Source: Spiro-02 sp964465155 (GTDB lineage: Bacteria > Spirochaetota > Spirochaetia > Sphaerochaetales > Sphaerochaetaceae). From it: 64,000 nucleotides of DNA. The DNA lies in NCBI GenBank assembly GCA_964465155.1, contig CAYXIH010000004.1, positions 7,536 through 71,535 on the forward strand. The letters run 5' to 3'. The position numbers were made by a program, and so were the translations under genes. Of this stretch, positions 8,793 through 16,838 are shown piece after piece (position 1 is the first letter of the stretch; each line of letters begins with the position of its first letter). A model generated the notes under the pieces. It ran no database searches. It was not told where the DNA came from and worked only from the letters and a program-made list of their open reading frames with translations.

Positions 8793-8822
8793 GCATTCCG
8801 TACGGTTGCCCGTACGGAATGC
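8793..8822. repeat. Perfect 13-bp stem-loop between the binding-protein and GH105 genes
   Basis: GCATTCCGTACGG (8793-8805) pairs perfectly with CCGTACGGAATGC (8810-8822) around a TTGC loop. It lies 18 bases past the stop of the solute-binding protein gene and lacks a U-tract on the minus strand. Like the hairpin at 6256-6283 it follows a binding-protein gene, so a role in stabilising that part of the message is likely. Confidence 0.7.
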
Positions 8823-8840
8823 CATGTTGAACGTCGAGAA

Positions 8841-10409
8841 TTATTTGAGGAGGTTGTTTTCCTGTGCGAACGCAACACCAGCCTCTTCCCAAGCCTTTCC
8901 ACCGATCTTGTCGAAGTCGGCCAGCCATGCTGCCCAGTTCTCGGGAGTCAGTGCACGCTTGCCAGTGAGGAACTCGAGCAGACCCTGCTCGTAGAATCTC
9001 TTCACGTCTGCATTGGGTGCAGGAAGGGTATCGGAACCGATGTTAGCGGTCCAGTCACGGGACTGCATGTCACGCATGACAGTCAGGGCGCTCATGGTCT
9101 TGCCGGAAGTCTCGGTCACATACTGAGGATACCGAGCAGCAAGCTCGATGTCGCTGTTGTAGAAGACCATGTTGCGCAGCTGGGTCACAGTCTGGCCAGC
9201 AGGAGTGGAGAAGCCAAGCTCGAGGCCTGCGTCAACAGGTACGCCAGCAGCATCCTTGGTATAGTTCACACCCTCAACGCCCCAACCCAGGAGGTAGTAG
9301 CCTTCGGGAGAGGACATCCATTCCAGCAACCGTGCGATCGCATCGGTCTTTCCAGCCTTGGCAGCCTTGGAGGAGACTGCATAGATGCGGTAGTTCACGG
9401 TGTAGGGACCGATGGATGCATCGCCATTGGGGCCAGCGGGAGGATCGATGACAATCCATTCGCCGTCGGGGAAGTTCTTGTCGAACGGAGCATAGTTGGC
9501 CTTTGCTGCGAATGCTGCATTCTGCTCGCGCATGATACCAAAGCGACCCTGCTTCCATGCTGCACGGAAGTCATCCTTCTTGTAGGACATCCAGTTGGGG
9601 TCAAGCACGCCCTCGTCCATCATCTGCTTGATGTAGACCATTGCGTCGTACATCTCGGGATCCTTGAGGTTCAGGCCAGGATCTGCAGTGGTGAGGTCCC
9701 AGGTACCATCAACGCCAAATGCACCGAGGATCGGCTGGAAGCGGCGGCCAAGGCCCTCTTCGTAGTTGTTGACCTCGATGAATGCGCCATAGCCATAGGT
9801 ATCGTTCTTGCCATTGCCATCGGGATCATTGAATGTAAAGGCCTTCATGACCTCCATCAGCTCGTCGGTGTTGGTGGGAACTGCAAGACCCAGCTTGTCC
9901 AGCCAGTCTTTGCGGATCAGCAACCCTTCGTTCTTGATGATCGAGCCTGGGGAAGCCAAGCCATAGGACTTGCCATTGATCGTGGTGAACGCCTTGCTGT
10001 CGTCGTCATACTGTACGGCAGTACGGGTAGGCATCAGGTCATACATCTCGTCCACGGATGCAACAAGACCCTGCTGGACCAAGCGCTTCCATGCGTCACG
10101 GCGGACCATGAACAGGTCGGGGAGGTTGTTGGCTGCGCCAGCTGCCTGGACCTTGACGTCCTGGTCGCTTTCATTCGAAGGAAGGGCGGTCAGCTTGAGG
10201 TCGATGCCAAGCTCGTCCTTGATGATCTGGTAGCCTACCCAGTCAGTCGGGGGAGGTCCTGCCTCCGTGATGGCTGCGCCATACCACAGCTCGATGGGAA
10301 CCAATTCCTGTGTCTTCGCCGCTTCAGCACCGCCCTGTGCGAATACTGGGCTTGCCAGCGACATGATCATCGCGATGATCGAAACCAGAACCAACAGATG
10401 CTTCTTCAT
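8841..10409 (-). CDS. Extracellular solute-binding protein family 1, LplA/YtcQ-like (pectin oligosaccharide importer)
   Basis: The 522-residue exported protein has a signal peptide (MKKHLLVLVSIIAMIM to SPVFA) and mature start QGGAEAAK. There is no lipobox Cys. Its body matches the large binding proteins that accompany LplB/LplC permeases: LWYGAAITEAGPPPTDW near residue 40, the calcium-site-like DPDGNGKNDTYGYG, MMDEGVLDPNW and RLLEWMSSPEGYYLLGWG. ATG 10409 is favoured over upstream ATGs because AAGGAGG lies seven bases before it. The neighbouring GH105 hydrolase suggests rhamnogalacturonan- or polygalacturonate-derived oligosaccharides as cargo. The exact ligand cannot be assigned from sequence. 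Confidence 0.92.
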   Translation of the reverse strand: MKKHLLVLVSIIAMIMSLASPVFAQGGAEAAKTQELVPIELWYGAAITEAGPPPTDWVGYQIIKDELGIDLKLTALPSNESDQDVKVQAAGAANNLPDLFMVRRDAWKRLVQQGLVASVDEMYDLMPTRTAVQYDDDSKAFTTINGKSYGLASPGSIIKNEGLLIRKDWLDKLGLAVPTNTDELMEVMKAFTFNDPDGNGKNDTYGYGAFIEVNNYEEGLGRRFQPILGAFGVDGTWDLTTADPGLNLKDPEMYDAMVYIKQMMDEGVLDPNWMSYKKDDFRAAWKQGRFGIMREQNAAFAAKANYAPFDKNFPDGEWIVIDPPAGPNGDASIGPYTVNYRIYAVSSKAAKAGKTDAIARLLEWMSSPEGYYLLGWGVEGVNYTKDAAGVPVDAGLELGFSTPAGQTVTQLRNMVFYNSDIELAARYPQYVTETSGKTMSALTVMRDMQSRDWTANIGSDTLPAPNADVKRFYEQGLLEFLTGKRALTPENWAAWLADFDKIGGKAWEEAGVAFAQENNLLK

Positions 10410-10516
10410 GGTCATTCCTCCTTGTTTGGACACCATTGTTGCAGAATCATATCTCTGGGGTGGCATCGCCACCCCATTTTCCATCTCACCATCGGTGAGA
10501 AAAACGGACAAATTAA

Positions 10517-11425
10517 TCAACCCTTGACGCTTCCCAGCAACGTTCCCTTGGTGAAGTATTTCTGGATGAACGGATAGGCGATGATCATCGGGATCGCGCT
10601 CATGAATACCGATGCAGCCTTGATGGCGTTGATCGGGGCCTCGCCAAACGCATTGACCTCAACGTACTCATTCATGCCAGATGCCATCAGGATGTTCCTC
10701 AGCAGGATCGGCAGCGGCTGCAGCGAGTTGCTGTTGAGGTAGAGCATGGCATGGAAGAAGTCGTTCCAGAACGACACTCCATAATAGAGCCCGACGGTGA
10801 GGATGATCGCCTTGGACAGCGGGAGGATGATGCGCGTCAGCACCCCGATCTCCGTGCAGCCGTCGATCCTCGCCGACTCCTTCAGCTCATTGGGAATCCC
10901 CTCGAAGAAGGAGCGCATGATGATGCAGTTGTAGGTACTGATCGCTCCAGGAAGGAACACCGCAGCCAGCTTGTCGATCAGACCCATGTGGGTGATCAAC
11001 AGGTAGGAGGGGATCATGCCTACGTTGAACACGTAGGGAATGATGATCAGCACGCTGAGGATCTTGCGCCCGGGCAGTGTCTTTACCGACAGCACATACG
11101 CAAGGGGAATCGTCAGCAACAACGACGTCAGGACGCCGAAGACCAGGATCTTGAGGCTGTTTGCGAAGGCAAGGATGAACCCATTGTTGCCCAGCAACGC
11201 CTTGTATGCTGCCGTGGACCACTTCCATGGCATCAGGAACATCCCCTCGATGTTGCTTCCAATGAAGTCATTGGGCCTGAACGAGAGGGTGATCGTACTC
11301 CACATCGGGATCGCCACGATGAACAGCAGCATCCAGAGGAAGACATCCACCAGGATGTAGAATGAATGGTCGGCTCCAGTGAGGCGGACCGTTGTACCTT
11401 TGATAGTTCTTTGTTTGTTACCCAT
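10517..11425 (-). CDS. Carbohydrate ABC transporter permease, LplC/YtcP-like
   Basis: The 302-residue inner-membrane permease has about six helices. The EAA-type loop is ELKESARIDGCTEIGVLTRI near residues 185-205, followed by LPLSKAIILTVGLYYGVSFWNDFF, the typical C-terminal half of the MalG-like partner of this subfamily. ATG 11425 is chosen because AGGTGG lies five bases upstream, although an in-frame GTG at 11434 is possible. It lies 15 bases after the stop of the partner permease and about 107 bases before the binding-protein gene. No ATPase gene is nearby, so a shared MsmX-type ATPase elsewhere is probable. Confidence 0.92.
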   Translation of the reverse strand: MGNKQRTIKGTTVRLTGADHSFYILVDVFLWMLLFIVAIPMWSTITLSFRPNDFIGSNIEGMFLMPWKWSTAAYKALLGNNGFILAFANSLKILVFGVLTSLLLTIPLAYVLSVKTLPGRKILSVLIIIPYVFNVGMIPSYLLITHMGLIDKLAAVFLPGAISTYNCIIMRSFFEGIPNELKESARIDGCTEIGVLTRIILPLSKAIILTVGLYYGVSFWNDFFHAMLYLNSNSLQPLPILLRNILMASGMNEYVEVNAFGEAPINAIKAASVFMSAIPMIIAYPFIQKYFTKGTLLGSVKG

Positions 11426-11440
11426 GTTGTCCACCTGTTC

Positions 11441-12373
11441 CTAGAAGAGCGACGAGCCCGAGATCTTGCGGGTCAGCCTGTTTGACAGGAAGATGAGCAT
11501 CATCCCGATGGCACCCTTGAATAAGCCTACAGCTGTTGCCAGGCCGAACTGGAATTCCAACAGGCCTTGCCGATATACCCAGGTGTCGATGATGTCGCCG
11601 ACACTGTAGACAGCCGGGGAATAGAGCATGAACAACTGGTTGAACCCTGCATCCAGGATCGTACCGATCCTCAGCAGGAGCACCGTCACGATCACGGGGG
11701 CAATCGACGGCAGCGTGATGTACCTCACGCGCTGCCAGGAGTTTGCACCCTCCACCATCGCAGCCTCGAACAACGACATGTCGATGCCCATCAACGCTGC
11801 AATGAAGATGATGGCCGACCACCCCATCTCCTTCCATGCATCCGAGAAGATGACTATCCAGGGGAAGGCCTTGGTATTGGTCAGGAAGTCCACCGGCTTG
11901 CCACCGAAGAACTTGATCACGTCGTTGACCACGCCATCGCCAGGGGCCAGGAGGACCAGCAGGATACCATACATGATGACCCATGAAAGGAAGTGCGGCA
12001 GGTAGGTCAGCGTCTGCACTACCTTGCGCAGGTGGGTCCTGCGGCATTCATACACCGCAATGGAGAGAATGATCGCCAAGGGGATACAGAAGATGATCTT
12101 CCCGAAGCTGTACATCAGCGTGTTGCGCAGCAGCTCCCAGAAATAGAAGGACTTGAAAAATGTCCTGAAATGTTCGAAACCGACCCATTTGCTCCCCAAC
12201 ACCCCGTCCAGGGCCATATAGTCCTTGAACGCGATCTGTCCGTTCCAGATCGGGATGTACTTGAAGATCACATAATATATGACAGGGATGGCGGCGATCA
12301 GGTAGACCGACTTGTGTCGGATGATCTCCCGCACCAATGGACTGCGCTGTTTCAGCTCCTTGCTCTTTGCCAT
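11441..12373 (-). CDS. Carbohydrate ABC transporter permease, LplB/YteP-like
   Basis: The 310-residue permease has about six membrane helices and a BPD_transp_1 EAA loop, MSLFEAAMVEGANSWQRVRYI, near residues 195-215. It is followed by TLPSIAPVIVTVLLLRIG. The N-terminal IPVIYYVIFKYIPIWNGQIAFKDY-type segment (read here as FKYIPIWNGQIAFKDY) is characteristic of the LplB group. A GAGG lies 11 bases before the ATG. It is the first gene of the importer operon and lies just downstream of the large fused regulator gene, on the same strand. Confidence 0.92.
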   Translation of the reverse strand: MAKSKELKQRSPLVREIIRHKSVYLIAAIPVIYYVIFKYIPIWNGQIAFKDYMALDGVLGSKWVGFEHFRTFFKSFYFWELLRNTLMYSFGKIIFCIPLAIILSIAVYECRRTHLRKVVQTLTYLPHFLSWVIMYGILLVLLAPGDGVVNDVIKFFGGKPVDFLTNTKAFPWIVIFSDAWKEMGWSAIIFIAALMGIDMSLFEAAMVEGANSWQRVRYITLPSIAPVIVTVLLLRIGTILDAGFNQLFMLYSPAVYSVGDIIDTWVYRQGLLEFQFGLATAVGLFKGAIGMMLIFLSNRLTRKISGSSLF

Positions 12374-12481
12374 GTTGATTCATACCTCGTTGTCTGTAGC
12401 ATACGCCCTCTTTTGGTGAAAATGCATGGGGCTAATTGTACTTTTCCGACATTTTGGCATGGAACAAGGGGCGAAATAGCG

Positions 12482-15400
12482 TTACCTGGAGCGAATTTTC
12501 CCTGGAGTAGTCCCCGTAATCTTCTTGAACACCCTACAAAAATAGGCTTGGTCCTGGAACCCGGTACGGGATGCGATCTCGTTGATCGTCAACGCGGAAC
12601 CCTGCAGGAGCTTCGAGGCAAGGTGTATCCGGTACCTGTTGAGATATTCCCAAGGGGAGAGTCCCAGCTCGCTGCGGAATATCCGTGTCAGGTAGTCCTC
12701 GCTGACATGCACGGCCTCTGCCAACTGCCATCGCGAGATCGGCAATGTCGCGTTGGCCTGCAGGAATGCAACCGCACGCTTGACCAATGCGCCAGTGAGG
12801 GCCGGAAGGATATCATCTCCTCCCTGGATGCCGTTGATCCTCCCCACGAACGACTGGCATGCAAACATGCTGGGATCACATACGATGACCCGCGGCAACA
12901 GGCATAGCTGCTCGGTCTCGTCGTTGCTCAGCACATCCCGTACCAGGAGCACCGGAACATTCCCGGCAACCGACAGTCCACGGATGTATGTGATGTCGGA
13001 GGGTCCGAACGGCGCACCCATCAGCAGCAATGACGGAGGATTCTGGGATGCTGCCTGCATATATTCGTGCACGTCTTCCAACCGGAGGACATCCCGGGGG
13101 GCAACAACCTCCAGAAGGGCTGGTGGGACATCTCCCAGCACGAACACCACGACGCCACCTTGGGAGATTGCAAGTGCCTCGACTGCGGAGTCAAGCGTAG
13201 GGGCTCCTGGGGGCAATCCCAAGGCGAGAAACGGTATCTCCGATCTGCGTGGATCACTTTTGATGGCATGTAACGCCGCAAATGAATCAAATCCAGACTG
13301 CTCGGCATCCCAAACGAACACCGATGGCGTGGTACCCGGCACTTCCCCGCTCACCAGAGCCTGGGGGGAGACAGCAGCAACGGGTGGGAATCCAGAGTCA
13401 AAGGACCAAGTCGGTTCTCCCAAGAACCATGCCGGTCCATCATACCGCACTGGCTGGCGTCCCGCATGCCCACCGAGTGTCGGCCATGCAAAGGTACACG
13501 CAATGAATTCATCGGTAATCTCACAGCGGCCGTCGTGCATCAGCATGATCTGCTCGCACAGCAGCAACCCTGGGTCCTGCATGGCCATGACTGGGTTCCA
13601 CCCCGGGACAAGGAAGCGCACGACCAAGCCATCCACACCCGCTTCCGCCTGTACCGAACAGGCGACTCCCTCTTCATGGGCCTTGCGGGCAATGATCGAG
13701 ACCATTTGGAACAGACGCTCCTCGTCCAACACCACCGAGGGGAGACGCTTGCTGAGATAGGGTATCTCCAAAGACTGGCACGCTTGCCTGAGCAGCGCAT
13801 CCGCATCACACAACCGGCGGTCCAGCTCCAGCTCCCCAGTCTGGACCAGGGCAAGGTCCAGCAGGTGCGACGCCTTGTCGATCTCCGCCCCGATATCCTG
13901 GGTGACACGCGTGTCGGTGCCCAGGGCAGCGAGGTTTCGGATTTGCTCCAAAGGATCGCGCAGGCCGTCGCTGACGTTGGCAAAGAACTCGGAGCGGGAA
14001 CGCTGCGCCTTCTCCGCCTGTTCCCGGGCGAGATTTGCGGCATCCAGCAGGAATGTCCCCTTGATCGCACTGGACAGGGATGACCGCAGCTCCTCGAACA
14101 GCTCACCGCTGCGGGAAGTGGTACGGATGATGAAGTACCCCAACGGCTGGTTCTCCATGAACAGCGGCTGTACAACATAGATGCCTGTGCCAAGACGTGA
14201 CCGTATGTCCGAAGGCAACAGCTTCCCCATGGAGAACTCCCGTTGATGCTCGAACAATGTATCTTGGAGGAACCCACCGACAAGGCGGCTATAGGTATCA
14301 CCTTCGTTGAGGACCACAAAGGCGGCGTCAATTCCCAGCTGGGGCAAATGGCGGTGGAGGACCTCACCGAGGTTTGCGACCGAGCGAATGCACAGCAGGT
14401 CGCACTTGAGGGAATTGAGCAGCACGCCCCTGCGCGATGACTCGAACGTGCTCAAGTTGAACGTCCGGCTCTGCATCTGACCCACCAAGGGGGGGACATC
14501 ATGGGAAAGGAATGACTGCATGTCATCCGACAGTGGGAGGAACAACTGCAGCCAGCGCAGTGCCTCGTACAAGAGGTTGACGTCCCCTCCCCAGGCAAAG
14601 AACTGCTCCAGCAAATCGGTGCATCCCTTCTCCAGCGACTTGGCCGTACCATTCAGCGCAAGGTCTATGAGGGGATCTACATGCTGGTGGAGCACCTGTT
14701 CGTTGATGCGCATCGCATGGGACAGCCATCTGAAATAGCTGCGGGAGTCGGTAATGACCTCTCGGGCATGCTCGATGCCACCCAAGGAATCGGTGCAGCC
14801 ACAGGAACGGCGGACGACCAGCTCGGCTGGGAGGAGGATATCACCCTCGCCCAGCACATCATGGCTGTCCACCATGCGTGCCACGGTATCGTAGGCCATG
14901 ATCCCCATCTGCACGTACGGCATGCTGACGGTAGTACACGGAACGCGCAGCAACTGGCTCTCATGGGTATCGTTGAACCCTACCAGCCGCAGGTCCCCGG
15001 GAATGTCGATCCCCATCGCCTCCAACCGCTTGCCAGCTTGGAACATCATCAGGTCGCTTGCACATACCAGCGTGTCGAAGTCCTTTCCTGGGACCAGCTG
15101 CCGTCCGACGACCAGCTCATCCAACGCCTCATCCCCGCTGGACCATGAGGTTGGGCTGCTGACCAGGTTTGGGTCGAACGGTATGCCGTATTCGGACAAC
15201 GCATCCACGTAGGAGCGGTAGCGGTCCTGGGCCGACACATGCTGGTCGGGTCCCCTCACGAATGCAATCTTTCTCGCGCCATGGTGGCTGATGCAATGGG
15301 CAACCGCCGCCTTCATCCCAGAATAGGCGTTGAAATTGACGCTCGGCTTCCCATCGATCTTCATCCCCACCGAAACGAACGGGAGATTGGAGAAACGCTT

Positions 15401-15694
15401 GTGGAACTGGACAAGGTCCTCCACGGGGACAAACCCACCGATGCTGGAGCTCCAGCTGACCAAGGCATCAAGGTTTCCTGCGTTGGCAAGCTGGTAGACG
15501 GAGGAACGCAGGTACTCGAAGTTCTCTCGGCACTCCAGGCGCCCGCCTGCGAATATATAGAGTGCATCGTTGCATCGGGTGGCTTCGTCGGCAAGGACGG
15601 TCCACAATCTATTGGAAGATCCCGTATGGATGGACGCAAGCATGAAGCCGATGTCACGCCGAGATGATGGGGTATGTTGCTCGTGTTCCTGCAT
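12482..15694 (-). CDS. Giant AraC-type regulator: LacI-like sensor, GAF-like, degenerate histidine kinase and C-terminal HTH
   Basis: The 1070-residue protein has no signal or membrane helix. Residues 15-300 form a LacI-type sugar-binding domain (DIGFMLASIHTGSSNRLW, FVRGPDQHVSAQDRY, LRLVGFNDTHESQ) ending in SCGCTD. Residues 430-550 look GAF-like. At 570-585 the sequence FFANVSDGLRDPLEQI matches a histidine-kinase H-box, but Asp576 replaces the phospho-acceptor His. Residues 650-740 resemble a worn HATPase without its N-box, and 790-960 resemble two receiver-like folds. An AraC double HTH ends it (about 970-1070, SPWEYLNRYRIHLASKLL). The likely role is an oligosaccharide-responsive activator of the adjacent importer operon. 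Its ATG has no ribosome site; TGCTATGAT (-10) lies six bases upstream. Confidence 0.85.
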   Translation of the reverse strand: MQEHEQHTPSSRRDIGFMLASIHTGSSNRLWTVLADEATRCNDALYIFAGGRLECRENFEYLRSSVYQLANAGNLDALVSWSSSIGGFVPVEDLVQFHKRFSNLPFVSVGMKIDGKPSVNFNAYSGMKAAVAHCISHHGARKIAFVRGPDQHVSAQDRYRSYVDALSEYGIPFDPNLVSSPTSWSSGDEALDELVVGRQLVPGKDFDTLVCASDLMMFQAGKRLEAMGIDIPGDLRLVGFNDTHESQLLRVPCTTVSMPYVQMGIMAYDTVARMVDSHDVLGEGDILLPAELVVRRSCGCTDSLGGIEHAREVITDSRSYFRWLSHAMRINEQVLHQHVDPLIDLALNGTAKSLEKGCTDLLEQFFAWGGDVNLLYEALRWLQLFLPLSDDMQSFLSHDVPPLVGQMQSRTFNLSTFESSRRGVLLNSLKCDLLCIRSVANLGEVLHRHLPQLGIDAAFVVLNEGDTYSRLVGGFLQDTLFEHQREFSMGKLLPSDIRSRLGTGIYVVQPLFMENQPLGYFIIRTTSRSGELFEELRSSLSSAIKGTFLLDAANLAREQAEKAQRSRSEFFANVSDGLRDPLEQIRNLAALGTDTRVTQDIGAEIDKASHLLDLALVQTGELELDRRLCDADALLRQACQSLEIPYLSKRLPSVVLDEERLFQMVSIIARKAHEEGVACSVQAEAGVDGLVVRFLVPGWNPVMAMQDPGLLLCEQIMLMHDGRCEITDEFIACTFAWPTLGGHAGRQPVRYDGPAWFLGEPTWSFDSGFPPVAAVSPQALVSGEVPGTTPSVFVWDAEQSGFDSFAALHAIKSDPRRSEIPFLALGLPPGAPTLDSAVEALAISQGGVVVFVLGDVPPALLEVVAPRDVLRLEDVHEYMQAASQNPPSLLLMGAPFGPSDITYIRGLSVAGNVPVLLVRDVLSNDETEQLCLLPRVIVCDPSMFACQSFVGRINGIQGGDDILPALTGALVKRAVAFLQANATLPISRWQLAEAVHVSEDYLTRIFRSELGLSPWEYLNRYRIHLASKLLQGSALTINEIASRTGFQDQAYFCRVFKKITGTTPGKIRSR

Positions 15695-15700
15695 GCAGCC

Positions 15701-15709
15701 ATCATAGCA
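15701..15709 (-). promoter_or_regulatory. Extended -10 element for a probably leaderless regulator mRNA
   Basis: On the minus strand TGCTATGAT (15701-15709) is an extended -10 element. Only six bases (15695-15700) separate it from the ATG at 15694, so transcription should start at or next to the start codon. No clear -35 is seen at 17 bases. Confidence 0.5.
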
Positions 15710-15756
15710 TGTTGGGCAGGGACGGAATAGTCAAAAGAAATGTCCGGAGAATGAAC

Positions 15757-15785
15757 TTGACAGCTCACCCAGCGGGGAGTAGGAT
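15757..15785 (+). promoter_or_regulatory. Strong promoter of the uronate operon
   Basis: TTGACA (15757-15762), a 17-base spacer and TAGGAT (15780-15785). The predicted start falls at about 15791-15793, on the ATG of the transporter gene and inside the KdgR-like operator that abuts the -10. No Shine-Dalgarno is present between the -10 and the ATG. Confidence 0.7.
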
Positions 15786-15800
15786 TGGAACAATGTTTCA
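15786..15800. promoter_or_regulatory. KdgR-like operator overlapping the transporter start codon
   Basis: TGGAACAATGTTTCA is a near-perfect 7-1-7 palindrome. It closely resembles the enterobacterial KdgR consensus core (TGAAACA-N-TGTTTCA). It abuts the -10 box and contains the start codon, a position expected to block initiation. The reverse complement of the site at 26245-26259 matches it at 13 of 15 positions. The cognate repressor is probably the IclR-family protein encoded at 21278-22072. Confidence 0.65.
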
Positions 15801-16788
15801 TTTTAATAACGTAGAGTCATTTCTTCTTCGCTCCAACAAGATCCTCGAGAAGGGGATGCCCATACTCACGCCCTTGGGGGTCATCCTGGGCCTGATCTTG
15901 GGAGCACGCATCAGCTGGATGAAACCGGCGGTCACCTGGCTGTTCGCCTTCATCACCATGAGCGGTGCGCTGGGGATCAACCCCAGGGAGTTCTTCCGTG
16001 TCCTCTCCAGCCCAAAGCCGCTGATCGTGTTCTTCCTAGGATCGCATATCCTGATGCCCCTTGTGGCATGGGCAGTAGCTTCCATATTCTTCCAGGCAAC
16101 CCCGGAGGTCATCACCGGCTACATCCTGCTGTTCTCCATCCCCACTGCCGTCGTCGGCTATATCTGGTCCAACATCTACAAAGGCGACGGCGCCCTGTCG
16201 CTGACCCTGATCCTCCTGGACACATTGCTGGCACCAGTGCTCACCCCGTTCACCGTCAAGCTGCTGACCCAGACCAATATCGAGATCGACACCACCGCAA
16301 TGATGCTCTCCTTGGTATGGATGGTCGTCATCCCCTCGATCCTGGGGACACTTACCAACCTCTTCACCAAGGAGCGGGTCACCAAGCATGTGGGTCCATG
16401 CCTCAAGCCCTTTGCAAAGATCTGCCTGCTGTTCGTGGTGGCGATCAATGTCTCGCAGGTGGCAGACGAGGTGCTGCAGATCGACTGGAGCTATCTTCCC
16501 ATCATCCTGGTCTCGGTGTTGCTGGCCGTCGGAGGCTTCCTCGTGGGACGCCTGCTGACATGGGCTGTCCACCTGGACCGTCCCCAGGCAGTCGGCATTA
16601 CTTTCTCCGTAGGACTGAGGAACATCAGTGCCGCATTGGTACTTGCGATCTCATATTTCCCGCCCAAGACGGCCATACCGGTCATCTTCGGCATTGTATT
16701 CCAGCAAATGATCTGTGCGCTGACTGGGGGATTCCTCTTTGGAAGGAACCCGGCTCGCCAGAAGAAGAAAACATGCAGACTGGCGTAG
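15793..16788 (+). CDS. BASS-family (bile acid:sodium symporter-like) transporter, candidate uronate or keto-sugar-acid importer
   Basis: The 331-residue membrane protein has nine to ten predicted helices. The BASS-family features visible are LLFSIPTAVVGYIWSNIYKGDGALSL-type crossover segments near residue 115 and a second near residue 275 (VGITFSVGLRNISAALVLA). It heads the uxaB-uxaA-uxaC-iclR gene string and lies under a KdgR-like operator. This suggests uptake of galacturonate, glucuronate or 2-keto-3-deoxygluconate; the KdgT permease family belongs to the same wider superfamily. The substrate is inferred from context only. ATG 15793 has a promoter directly upstream and no ribosome site. In-frame ATGs at 15751 and 15856 are alternatives. 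Confidence 0.8.
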   Translation: MFHFNNVESFLLRSNKILEKGMPILTPLGVILGLILGARISWMKPAVTWLFAFITMSGALGINPREFFRVLSSPKPLIVFFLGSHILMPLVAWAVASIFFQATPEVITGYILLFSIPTAVVGYIWSNIYKGDGALSLTLILLDTLLAPVLTPFTVKLLTQTNIEIDTTAMMLSLVWMVVIPSILGTLTNLFTKERVTKHVGPCLKPFAKICLLFVVAINVSQVADEVLQIDWSYLPIILVSVLLAVGGFLVGRLLTWAVHLDRPQAVGITFSVGLRNISAALVLAISYFPPKTAIPVIFGIVFQQMICALTGGFLFGRNPARQKKKTCRLA

Positions 16789-16838
16789 GCCGTCCGCGAT
16801 ATTACAAAGTATGCTATGTCATATAAAGGAGACTTCAC

